Shown piece after piece: positions 24,396 through 33,879 of a stretch of DNA of 61,771 nucleotides. The stretch covers positions 1 to 61,771 of the forward strand of contig CANQPU010000012.1 of assembly GCA_947625815.1 (NCBI GenBank). Direction: 5' to 3'. This stretch comes from an uncultured Oscillospiraceae bacterium (GTDB lineage: Bacteria; Bacillota; Clostridia; Oscillospirales; Oscillospiraceae). Below the pieces are notes generated by a model, which was not told the DNA's origin, ran no database searches, and worked only from the letters and a program-made list of their open reading frames with translations. The position numbers and the translations under genes are program-made. Numbering within the stretch: the first letter of the stretch is position 1; each line of letters starts with the position of its first letter.

Positions 24396-26611
24396 ACGTT
24401 GACACTGTCCTTTACATGAAGCTCAAGGTGATTTTCGCTGTACGGGTTTTTGCGGAACACCAGGTAGAGAAGGCCCAGGAGGAGCAGGGCGGCGGCGACG
24501 GTGAACACCCCGAAGGACGCCTCCCCGGTGAAGAGCCCGCCCAGCTGATAGACGATCATGGCGATGACATAGGCGAAGAGGCACATGTAGCCGATGGCGC
24601 CCAGGGTCCATTTCCAGTTGTTCATCTCCCGCTTGATGGCGCCCATGGCGGCAAAACAGGGGGCGCACAAAAGGTTGAAGATCATGAAGCTGTAAGCCGT
24701 GACGGCACCGAAGTCCGCCCCGACGGCCTGCCAGATGGGGGAGGAGTCCTCCAGAAGGTCTATCTCACCGGCGTACTGATAGAGGACGCCGAAGGTGTTG
24801 ATGACCTCCTCCTTGGCAATGAGGCCGGTGAAGGTGGCCACGGTGGCCTTCCAGGCCATATCGCCCATCCAGCCCAGGGGATAGAAGATCCAGGAGATGC
24901 CGCGGCCGATGGCGGCCAGCAGGGAGTTGTTGTTGTCCTCCACGGCGCCCCAGACGCCGTCCGTAAAGCCGTAGCCCTGGAGGAACCAGAGGACCACGGA
25001 GGAAATGAGCACCACGGTGCCGGCGCGCTTGATGAAGGACCAGCCCCGCTCCCAGGTGGCCCGCAGGACGTTGCCGGCGGAGGGGACGTGGTAGGGGGGA
25101 AGCTCCATGACGAAGGGGGCCGGGTCACCGGCAAAGACCTTGAATTTCTTGAGCATCACGCCGGAGACGACCACTGCGGCGATGCCGATGAAAAAGGCGG
25201 ATACCGACACCCAAACGGAGTTGCCGAAGACCGCGCCCGCCAGAAGGCCGATGATGGGCAGCTTGGCCCCGCAGGGGATGAAGCCGGTGGTCATGACCGT
25301 CATCTTCCGGTCCCGGTCCTGCTCGATGGTGCGGGAGGCCATGATGCCCGGAACGCCGCAGCCCGTGGCCACCAGGAGCGGGATGAAGGACTTGCCGGAG
25401 AGGCCGAAGCGGCGGAAAATGCGGTCCATGATAAAGGCGATACGGGCCATGTAGCCTATATCCTCTATTATACTCAAAAGGAGGCAAAGTACAAGTATCT
25501 GCGGCACGAAGCCCAGCACCGCGCCCACGCCGGCCACGATGCCGTCCTGGATGAGGCCGTAGAGCCAGCCGGCCACGCGGGGCTCGCCGGCGGCGTTCAG
25601 GAGGAGCTTATCGAAAAGATCCGGCACCCACTCGCCAAAGAGCACGTCGTTGGCCCAGTCGGTGCCCCAGGTGCCGATGCCGATGCCGCCGTCGGCGGGG
25701 GAGGGGCCCATGGCGATGGCGTAAATGACGAACATGACGAGGGCGAAGATGGGCAGGGCAAGGACGCGGTTGGTGACGATCCGGTCGATCCGGTCGGAGA
25801 CGCTCATCTTGGTGCCGGACTGCTTCTTTTTCACCGCCCTGCTCACCACGCCGGCTATGTAGGCGTAGCGCTGGTTGGTGATGATGCTCTCCGCGTCGTC
25901 GTCCAGCTCCCTCTCGCAGTCGGCGATGTGCGCCTCGATGTGCTTCAAAAGCTCCTCGGGCAGCTTCAGCTCCGCGCGGACCTTCTCGTCCCGCTCAAAG
26001 AGCTTGATGGCAAAGAAGCGCAAAAACCGGGGATCCACGAGGCTCTCGATGGACTCCTCGATGTGGGCGACGGCGTGCTCCACGCTCCCCTGGAAAACGG
26101 CGGGCAGCTCCACGGCCTTTTTCTCCTGCGCGGCCTTGACCGCCAGCTCGGCGGCCTCCATGGAGCCCTGGCCCTTCAGGGCGGAGGTCTCCACCACCTC
26201 ACAGCCCAAGGCGCGGCTGAGCTTGGCAAGGTCGATCTGGTCGCCGTTTTTCCGCACAAGGTCCGCCATATTGAGGGCCACCACCACGGGTATCCCCAGC
26301 TCGATGAGCTGTGTGGTGAGGTAGAGGTTGCGTTCGATGTTGGTGCCGTCCACGATGTTCAGGATGGCGTCGGGCTTTTCGTTGACCAGGTAATTCCGGC
26401 TGACCACCTCCTCCAGTGTGTAAGGGGACAGGGAATAGATGCCGGGCAGGTCCTGGATGACCACGTCCTTGTGGCCCCGGAGCCGGCCCTCCTTCTTCTC
26501 CACCGTGACGCCCGGCCAGTTGCCCACGTACTGATTGGAGCCGGTCAGGTCGTTGAACATGGTGGTCTTGCCGGAGTTGGGGTTGCCGGCAAGCGCGATC
26601 TTGATTTCCAT
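24392..26611 (-). CDS. feoB: Ferrous iron transport protein B
   Basis: A 739-residue FeoB that imports Fe2+ across the cytoplasmic membrane. The N-terminal G domain has G1 GNPNSGKT, the G2 threonine in NWPGVT, G3 DLPG, G4 NMAD and G5 SALKG. A helical GDI-like region spans about residues 170-270. From about residue 290 come the transmembrane Gate domains with the conserved CGVPGIMASRT and IPCGAKLPIIGLL segments. Length and order are normal. The minus-strand order is feoA, feoA, feoB, Cys-rich protein. A DtxR-type operator candidate (26648-26663) lies just before the start. Confidence 0.96.
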   Translation of the reverse strand: MEIKIALAGNPNSGKTTMFNDLTGSNQYVGNWPGVTVEKKEGRLRGHKDVVIQDLPGIYSLSPYTLEEVVSRNYLVNEKPDAILNIVDGTNIERNLYLTTQLIELGIPVVVALNMADLVRKNGDQIDLAKLSRALGCEVVETSALKGQGSMEAAELAVKAAQEKKAVELPAVFQGSVEHAVAHIEESIESLVDPRFLRFFAIKLFERDEKVRAELKLPEELLKHIEAHIADCERELDDDAESIITNQRYAYIAGVVSRAVKKKQSGTKMSVSDRIDRIVTNRVLALPIFALVMFVIYAIAMGPSPADGGIGIGTWGTDWANDVLFGEWVPDLFDKLLLNAAGEPRVAGWLYGLIQDGIVAGVGAVLGFVPQILVLCLLLSIIEDIGYMARIAFIMDRIFRRFGLSGKSFIPLLVATGCGVPGIMASRTIEQDRDRKMTVMTTGFIPCGAKLPIIGLLAGAVFGNSVWVSVSAFFIGIAAVVVSGVMLKKFKVFAGDPAPFVMELPPYHVPSAGNVLRATWERGWSFIKRAGTVVLISSVVLWFLQGYGFTDGVWGAVEDNNNSLLAAIGRGISWIFYPLGWMGDMAWKATVATFTGLIAKEEVINTFGVLYQYAGEIDLLEDSSPIWQAVGADFGAVTAYSFMIFNLLCAPCFAAMGAIKREMNNWKWTLGAIGYMCLFAYVIAMIVYQLGGLFTGEASFGVFTVAAALLLLGLLYLVFRKNPYSENHLELHVKDSVNV

Positions 26612-26647
26612 CGGTCTTTTCCTCCTGATTAGCGTAAGATAATAATT

Positions 26648-26663
26648 ATTAGCTAAGACTAAC
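26648..26663. promoter_or_regulatory. Operator candidate upstream of feoB (DtxR-like)
   Basis: ATTAG-N6-CTAAC at 26648-26663. It matches the GTTAG-N6-CTAAC pattern found twice upstream of the feoA genes, with one base different. Confidence 0.55.
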
Positions 26664-26679
26664 TTTTTGAGCGAAAAAA

Positions 26680-26901
26680 TCAGCAGATCTCGATGTTTTC
26701 CGCGTCGCCCTTGCGGATGGAGAGCTCATAGCCCCGCACGGTGACCTCGATGGGGTCGCCCAGGGGGGCCACCTTGCGGATGTAGACCTCCACGCCCTTT
26801 GTGACGCCCATGTCCATGATCCGCCGCTTGAGAGCGCCCTCGCCGTGGAGCCTCGCCACCGTGACGGTGGAGCCGACGGCGGCATCCCTCAGTGTTTTCA
26901 T
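26680..26901 (-). CDS. feoA: FeoA family protein (second)
   Basis: A 73-residue FeoA domain (SH3-like), MKTLRDAAVGSTVTVARLHG, with the typical RRIMDMGVTKGVEV turn and a final strand PIEVTVRGYELSIRK. FeoA proteins act with FeoB in ferrous iron uptake. It lies 18 bp after the first feoA, with GGAGGT upstream. The frame ends 78 bp before feoB, in a gap that holds an operator candidate, so feoB may also be started separately. Confidence 0.9.
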   Translation of the reverse strand: MKTLRDAAVGSTVTVARLHGEGALKRRIMDMGVTKGVEVYIRKVAPLGDPIEVTVRGYELSIRKGDAENIEIC

Positions 26902-26919
26902 ACGTTTACCTCCTTTACT

Positions 26920-27138
26920 TCAATGGATCTCCACCAGGATCCTGTCCGCCATGCCCTTGTCCAGGGCCACGCGGGAATCCCTCACGGAGAGGATCATGTT
27001 CCCCGCGATCCTGCTGAGAACAGTGACGGCCGTGCCCACCACAAAGCCCAGCTCGGCCAGATGCTGGCGCACTTCGTCGCGCCCGGTGATTTTTACGATC
27101 GTGCCGGTGTCCCCGTTCCCGGCCATGGTAAGCGGCAT
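26920..27138 (-). CDS. feoA: FeoA family protein (first)
   Basis: A 72-residue FeoA domain, starting MPLTMAGNGDTGTIVKITG and containing HLAELGFVVGTAVTVLS and NMILSVRDSRVALDKGMA. First gene of the feo operon; AAAGGAGC precedes the ATG. Two separate FeoA proteins before FeoB are common in Clostridia, but the two here differ widely in sequence and may have distinct roles. Confidence 0.9.
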   Translation of the reverse strand: MPLTMAGNGDTGTIVKITGRDEVRQHLAELGFVVGTAVTVLSRIAGNMILSVRDSRVALDKGMADRILVEIH

Positions 27139-27161
27139 ACAGCAAGCTCCTTTCGCCGGAA

Positions 27162-27211
27162 GTTAGAGAAGCCTAACCGCCGGCCTGTAAAATTAGTTAG
27201 CTTTCACTAAC
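27162..27211. promoter_or_regulatory. Two DtxR-type operator candidates for feo
   Basis: GTTAG-N6-CTAAC occurs twice: 27162-27177 (agaagc centre) and 27196-27211 (ctttca centre). The second covers the expected transcription start of the feo promoter. The half-sites match the DtxR/IdeR/MntR core (TTAG/CTAA), so iron-dependent repression is likely. Confidence 0.7.
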
Positions 27212-27219
27212 CGTCGATG

Positions 27220-27248
27220 AGTTTAGCACAGCCGGTCATATTTGTCAA
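27220..27248 (-). promoter_or_regulatory. Promoter of the feo operon
   Basis: Minus strand: -35 TTGACA (27243-27248), 17-bp spacer ending TGC, -10 TAAACT (27220-27225). Confidence 0.75.
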
Positions 27249-27320
27249 GGGGGGGAAGAGAAAAAAATCTCACCGGGCCGGTCCGGCCGGGAAAATCCGG
27301 GGAGCAAACGCAAAAAAGCC

Positions 27321-27349
27321 TTGCTAAAAACGGTCTTCTATGGTAAACT
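27321..27349 (+). promoter_or_regulatory. Promoter of the T-box transcript
   Basis: -35 TTGCTA (27321-27326), 17-bp spacer, -10 TAAACT (27344-27349). Transcription would start near 27356. Confidence 0.6.
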
Positions 27350-27356
27350 GATTTGG

Positions 27357-27575
27357 AAAAAGGCCTTGAAGAGGAAAATAGCGGCAAGCGTTCCGCCAGA
27401 GAGGGGAGGCCACGGCTGAGAGCCCCCCGGAAGAGCCCCGCCTGGTTCGCCTTGGAGCCCCGGCCAATCCCCGGCGTCGAGCCCGCGTTAAGGGCGTCGA
27501 GTGCGCGCGCAGGCGCGAATTTGGGTGGTACCGCGGAAGCTCCTTCCGTCCCATGGTGGGACGGGGGAGCTTTTT
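27357..27575 (+). ncRNA. T-box leader, probably tRNA-Phe specific
   Basis: The T-box core TGGGTGGTACCGCG is at 27522-27535. It is followed by a terminator stem (AAGCTCC...GGGAGCTT, 27537-27570) and TTTTT. Upstream, AGAGAG (around 27400) and CTGAGAGCC are typical of Stem I. A TTC triplet at 27446-27448 is a candidate specifier for tRNA-Phe; I could not prove the Stem I fold. Uncharged tRNA would favour the antiterminator and allow transcription of the kinase-unknown-pheS-pheT unit. Confidence 0.88.
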
Positions 27576-27598
27576 ATGACAGCTTTTTGGAGCGTGGG

Positions 27599-28117
27599 AT
27601 GGGGACGGGTATTCTTGTGTGCGGCCTGAACGGCGCGGGAAAAAGTACGCTGGGAGAGGCCCTGGCGCGGAGACTGGGGTATTATTTTGTTGACGTTGAG
27701 GACCTGTATTTTCCCAAGACGGACCCCGCCTGTCCGTATGCCGTCCAACGCACCCAGAAGGAGGTCGAAAAGCTCCTTCTTGAGGAGGTCCGCGCCCACG
27801 AAAGCTTTGTTTTTGCGGCCGTCAAGGGGGATTACGGAGAGGCGGTCTATCCTTATTTTCAGGCCGCCGTGTTGGTGGAGGTCCCCAGAGAGCTCCGATT
27901 GGAGCGGGTCAGAAACCGCTCTTTTCAGAGGTTCGGGAGCAGGATGCTGCCCGGCGGGGACCAATATGAGCGGGAGGAGCGCTTCTTTGCCCTCGTCCGC
28001 TCCAGGGAAGAGGATACGGTGGAAAAGTGGCTGCGCCATCTGTCCTGCCCTGTGATCCGGGTGGACGGGACGCGGCCCGTTGAGGAAAACGTGGACCTTA
28101 TTACATCCTTTTTATGA
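27599..28117 (+). CDS. P-loop NTPase, small-molecule kinase-like
   Basis: A 172-residue protein: ILVCGLNGAGKSTLGEALARRLG (Walker A, residues 4-26), then YFVDVEDLYFPKTDP, an acidic segment like the substrate-binding DxxD of shikimate or adenylate-type kinases. VPRELRLERVRNRSFQRFG is an arginine-rich lid. The start at 27599 has GGAG six bases upstream and lies 24 bp after the T-box terminator, so it is the first gene controlled by the T-box. Substrate unknown. Why it sits under a phenylalanyl-tRNA sensor is unclear; it may just be carried in the operon. Confidence 0.7.
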   Translation: MGTGILVCGLNGAGKSTLGEALARRLGYYFVDVEDLYFPKTDPACPYAVQRTQKEVEKLLLEEVRAHESFVFAAVKGDYGEAVYPYFQAAVLVEVPRELRLERVRNRSFQRFGSRMLPGGDQYEREERFFALVRSREEDTVEKWLRHLSCPVIRVDGTRPVEENVDLITSFL

Positions 28118-28143
28118 TAGGGCGAATGCCTGAGGAGGAAAAA

Positions 28144-28932
28144 ATGACCGGTGTTTACACATCTCAAAGCCTTGAGATCGCGGAATCCGCCAAGTGGGCT
28201 ATCGCCCTTTACCGGGGCGAGGGCGGCGATGTCCTCGGTGCGAAGCTCTACTTTGGAACGGGGAACGAAAAACGGCTCATCGGCATAGCCGAGCGGCGGA
28301 AAGTGGAGAAGCTGACCCTGTATGCCTTTGAGGGCCCCGCCGGCGCGGTCGTCACCAACGACCCGGAGGGTTTGAGACGGGCGATCGGGGAGCGGCTTGC
28401 GTCGCCGAGGGACGGTATGAGGCTCATTGACGAGATCCGCCCCTCCGGGCCATATACCCCGCCAACCGTCACGGAGGCGGGGATCGAAAGCTGCCTGCTC
28501 AGCTGGCGGCTGGGGGTGTCCTATGACATTGCGCCGGATCACATCGGCTTTTCCATGGTCACCGACAGGATCGAGTACGTTTTCTCCATCCGGCCGGAGA
28601 ACACCGACATCTACTGCGGCGCGTCGATCAACATCCCGCGTCCCGACGGCATGTTCGGACAGAATCAGTATTTCCGCCTGCGGAATCTTGGAGACAACTC
28701 AGCCCCCTTCTGCGCTTTTTTCGCCGACCTGGGCGGCAATGTGGATTGGAGGCCGGTCCCAAAGCTCGTCTGCGAGAACGGCGATTGCACGACCACCGAC
28801 GACGGTATCTACTGGCCTGTAAAACGGTTTACCGACGAGGAGATCGTCCTCGCCGGCTGTGGCGGCGACGAGTACGTCTACTACCGCCGGGACGGCGCGA
28901 AGCGCGAGTGGTTCGCGCCGCCCCTTAAATAA
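28144..28932 (+). CDS. Conserved-looking protein of unknown function, 262 residues
   Basis: No family recognised. The start (MTGVYTSQSLEIA) has TGAGGAGGAAAAA in front. The protein looks soluble and globular, rich in beta strands, without signal peptide or transmembrane helix. A central part has FSIRPENTDIYCGASINIPR and the end has ENGDCTTTDDGIYWPVKRF. It lies 26 bp after the kinase-like gene and 42 bp before pheS, so it is translated from the same T-box-controlled mRNA unless a hidden promoter exists near 28940. Base composition is slightly lower in GC than pheS/pheT. Confidence 0.6.
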   Translation: MTGVYTSQSLEIAESAKWAIALYRGEGGDVLGAKLYFGTGNEKRLIGIAERRKVEKLTLYAFEGPAGAVVTNDPEGLRRAIGERLASPRDGMRLIDEIRPSGPYTPPTVTEAGIESCLLSWRLGVSYDIAPDHIGFSMVTDRIEYVFSIRPENTDIYCGASINIPRPDGMFGQNQYFRLRNLGDNSAPFCAFFADLGGNVDWRPVPKLVCENGDCTTTDDGIYWPVKRFTDEEIVLAGCGGDEYVYYRRDGAKREWFAPPLK

Positions 28933-28974
28933 CAGGTTTGTCCAATCTTATACATTTATATATGGAGTGATACC

Positions 28975-30000
28975 ATGAGAGAACAGTTAGCAAAGATCCG
29001 TCAGGAGGCCCTGGCCCGGCTCTCCGCGGTGACGAGTCCCGCGGAGCTGGAGGAGCTGCGCGTGCGGTATCTGGGCAAGAAGGGCGAGATGACCGCCATT
29101 CTGAAGCAGATGGGCGGCCTCTCCGCCGAGGAGCGGCCCCAGATGGGCAAGCTGGCCAACGAGGTCCGCGCCGCCATTGAGGCCAAGCTGGCCGAGGCGA
29201 AGACGGAGCTGGAGGCGAAGGCGTTGGAGCTTAGGCTGAAGGCGGAGGCCGTGGATGTGACCGTCCCCGGCAGGGCCGTGGACGTGGGCCACCGCCACCC
29301 CATGTATATCGCCCTGGACGAGATGAAGGAGATCTTTATCGGCATGGGCTTCACGGTGGTGGACGGCCCGGAGATCGAGCTGGCGGAGCTGAACTTCGAC
29401 CGGCTGAACGCCGAGGAGGGCCACCCCAGCCGGGACTGGTCGGACACCTTCTACTTTGACGAGCAAAGCCGCGTCATGCTGCGCTCCCAGACCAGCCCCA
29501 TGCAGGTGCGGGCCATGGACACCCTGCCCCTGCCCATCCGCATGGTGGCGCCGGGGCGCGTCTACCGCAAGGACGAGGTGGACGCCACCCATTCGCCCAT
29601 GTTCCACCAGGTGGAGGGCATGGTCATCGACAAGGGCGTGACCATGGCCGACCTGAAGGGGACCCTGAACACCGTGGTGAAGAGCCTCTACGGCGAGGAC
29701 ACGAAGACCCGCTTCCGCCCCCACCACTTCCCCTTCACGGAGCCCAGCTGCGAGATGGACGTCCAGTGCCACAAGTGCGGCGGCGCGGGCTGTCCCACCT
29801 GCAAGGGCGAGGGCTGGATCGAGCTTCTGGGCGCGGGGATGATCCACCCCCACGTTTTGGAGATGGCCGGCATCGACCCGGACGTCTGGTCCGGCTGGGC
29901 CTTCGGCTTCGGCCTGGAGCGGCTGGCCATGCGCCGGTTCAGGATCGACGATCTGCGCCTCATCTTTGAAAATGACGTGCGCTTTTTGGAACAGTTTTAA
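28975..30000 (+). CDS. pheS: Phenylalanyl-tRNA synthetase alpha subunit
   Basis: A 341-residue catalytic subunit. It has an N-terminal coiled coil (residues 1-90, VRYLGKKGEMTAILKQM), then class II motif 1 (HPMYIALDEMKEIFIGMGF) and motif 2 (PIRMVAPGRVYRKDEVDATHSP). Next comes FPFTEPSCEMDVQC, with a Cys-rich knuckle CHKCGGAGCPTCKG, and finally motif 3 WAFGFGLERLAMRRF. It forms the alpha2-beta2 enzyme with PheT, encoded 12 bp downstream. ATGGAGTGATACC precedes the start. It is likely controlled by the T-box at 27357. Confidence 0.96.
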   Translation: MREQLAKIRQEALARLSAVTSPAELEELRVRYLGKKGEMTAILKQMGGLSAEERPQMGKLANEVRAAIEAKLAEAKTELEAKALELRLKAEAVDVTVPGRAVDVGHRHPMYIALDEMKEIFIGMGFTVVDGPEIELAELNFDRLNAEEGHPSRDWSDTFYFDEQSRVMLRSQTSPMQVRAMDTLPLPIRMVAPGRVYRKDEVDATHSPMFHQVEGMVIDKGVTMADLKGTLNTVVKSLYGEDTKTRFRPHHFPFTEPSCEMDVQCHKCGGAGCPTCKGEGWIELLGAGMIHPHVLEMAGIDPDVWSGWAFGFGLERLAMRRFRIDDLRLIFENDVRFLEQF

Positions 30001-30012
30001 GGAGGTGCTCCC

Positions 30013-32724
<2,712 letters not shown>

Positions 32725-32769
32725 TCGCTGAACCCGAAAATACATTATATATTAAAAGGAGTGTCTATC

Positions 32770-33060
32770 ATGAACAAAAAAACCACAGACATCGTCACCT
32801 ACATCACCTGGGTCGGCCTCATCGTCGCCATCATCCTCGGCGATATGAATGAGTCCAAGTTCCACATCAATCAGGCCATGGTCATATGGCTGGCGGGCCT
32901 GGTGTTCGCCCTCATCGGCCTCATCCCCGTGGTCGGAGGCGTCATCGCCGGCATCGGGGGCCTTGCCTGCCTCGTGCTCTCCGTCCTCGGCATCCTCTCC
33001 GCCGTCAAGGGCGAGGAGAAGCCCCTGCCCCTCATCGGCGGGATCAAGATCCTCAAATAA
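32770..33060 (+). CDS. Small membrane protein, 96 residues
   Basis: AAGGAG lies eight bases before the ATG at 32770; a GTG three codons upstream overlaps the spacer. The protein has three hydrophobic segments (about 9-25, 38-57, 59-79): TYITWVGLIVAIILGD, INQAMVIWLAGLVFALIGL and GVIAGIGGLACLVLSVLGIL. This resembles DUF4870-type small membrane proteins, but the match is not certain. It follows pheT by 45 bp. Function unknown. Confidence 0.72.
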   Translation: MNKKTTDIVTYITWVGLIVAIILGDMNESKFHINQAMVIWLAGLVFALIGLIPVVGGVIAGIGGLACLVLSVLGILSAVKGEEKPLPLIGGIKILK

Positions 33061-33339
33061 GCCGCCCTTTTTCGGCCCCATTTCCAGAAAATCAAAAAAA
33101 ATCCAAAAAAATTGAAAAAAGGACTTGCAAATTTACATAAAACGAGTAAAATGGCTTTATCACGGGTCGTCATATCCGGAAGAAATCGGAAAACGCAAAA
33201 ATTTTCTGATAATTTTTGTAACAGTTTTAGATTTTTTTACCGGCGCATTTTGGCGAAAAACCGCAAAACCCTTGCGGCCCTAACGATTTTGGACACGCAA
33301 GGCGCTGTAACAAAATTGTAACCAGTTTTCTCTAAAATG

Positions 33340-33368
33340 TTGACATTGGCGATTTCCTGTGATAGAAT
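33340..33368 (+). promoter_or_regulatory. Strong promoter of the S-layer-type gene
   Basis: -35 TTGACA (33340-33345), 17-bp spacer, -10 TAGAAT (33363-33368). It lies about 510 bp upstream of the start codon, leaving a leader of about 500 nt. 33061-33339 is AT-rich and shows no gene. Confidence 0.82.
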
Positions 33369-33442
33369 GTACCTAAAGTCCGGGGCCCCGGCTGAATTCT
33401 GTCCCATTTCGGGAGGGCGGGGGCATCGGGCCGGAAGGCTTT

Positions 33443-33573
33443 GTTACATACGACACGCAAAAGGGTCGGACAGATCCGCTTCGGATAAGCACACGGAGCG
33501 GTGAGAGTCTTCATTATGTAACTGTACGGCGGGAGGTTCTCGGAACCGCCCAACCGCGGGCCCCCCGCCGTAC
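33443..33573 (+). ncRNA. Structured domain in the S-layer gene leader
   Basis: GTTACATA (33443-33450) pairs with TATGTAAC (33515-33522) and encloses an ATCCG/CGGAT hairpin. Immediately after, GTACGGCGGG (33524-33533) pairs with CCCGCCGTAC (33564-33573), with an inner GGTTC/GAACC stem. The second stem is followed by TCCTCCTTTTC, so it might act as a conditional terminator. No known riboswitch recognised. Confidence 0.5.
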
Positions 33574-33675
33574 TCCTCCTTTTCGGAAAAATTTCTAAAA
33601 TTTTTCTTGTATAACGGGGGAACAAAGCCGGGACCCAGATCGTCAAAAGGGCGTAACGAGAAAAACTCAAGGGAC

Positions 33676-33768
33676 CCCCGCGAAATCGAAGATTTTGTGG
33701 GGAGAGGAGGAGCGAATCCGGCGCCTGAGCCCGACCGCAGGGAGGGCGAGGTTAAGCGGGTTCCGCGA
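33676..33768 (+). repeat. Structured repeat motif L, also present at the window's right end
   Basis: Hairpin CCCCGCGAAATC/GATTTTGTGGGG (33676-33702), then GGGGAGAGGAGGAGCGAA, then GCGCCTGAG-CCC-GACCGCAGGGA-GGG-CGAGG (33721-33751), GTTAAGCGG and a closing GGGTTC. The units at 61531-61771 (minus strand) have the same conserved loops but GGC/GCC in place of CCC/GGG and CGAGATC/GATCTCG in the first stem. Confidence 0.75.
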
Positions 33769-33879
33769 CGACGGTGTATATGCCGACCGGCTTCGGTCCG
33801 GCGTTTACATAAAAAGCAGTCCGGTTCATGTAACGGGCGAAAAAATTATCAATAATTTTTATTAAGGAGGAAACACTAC

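Noticed and set aside
24416-26632. 738-codon open frame opposite feoB
   Set aside because: It is the antisense shadow of feoB, rich in His, Gly, Val and Asp as expected from complement of GC-rich coding DNA, and has no ribosome-binding site.
33607-33855. 82-codon frame in the S-layer leader
   Set aside because: It spans structured motif L; stems are conserved by compensatory change rather than codon-level, and there is no ribosome-binding site.
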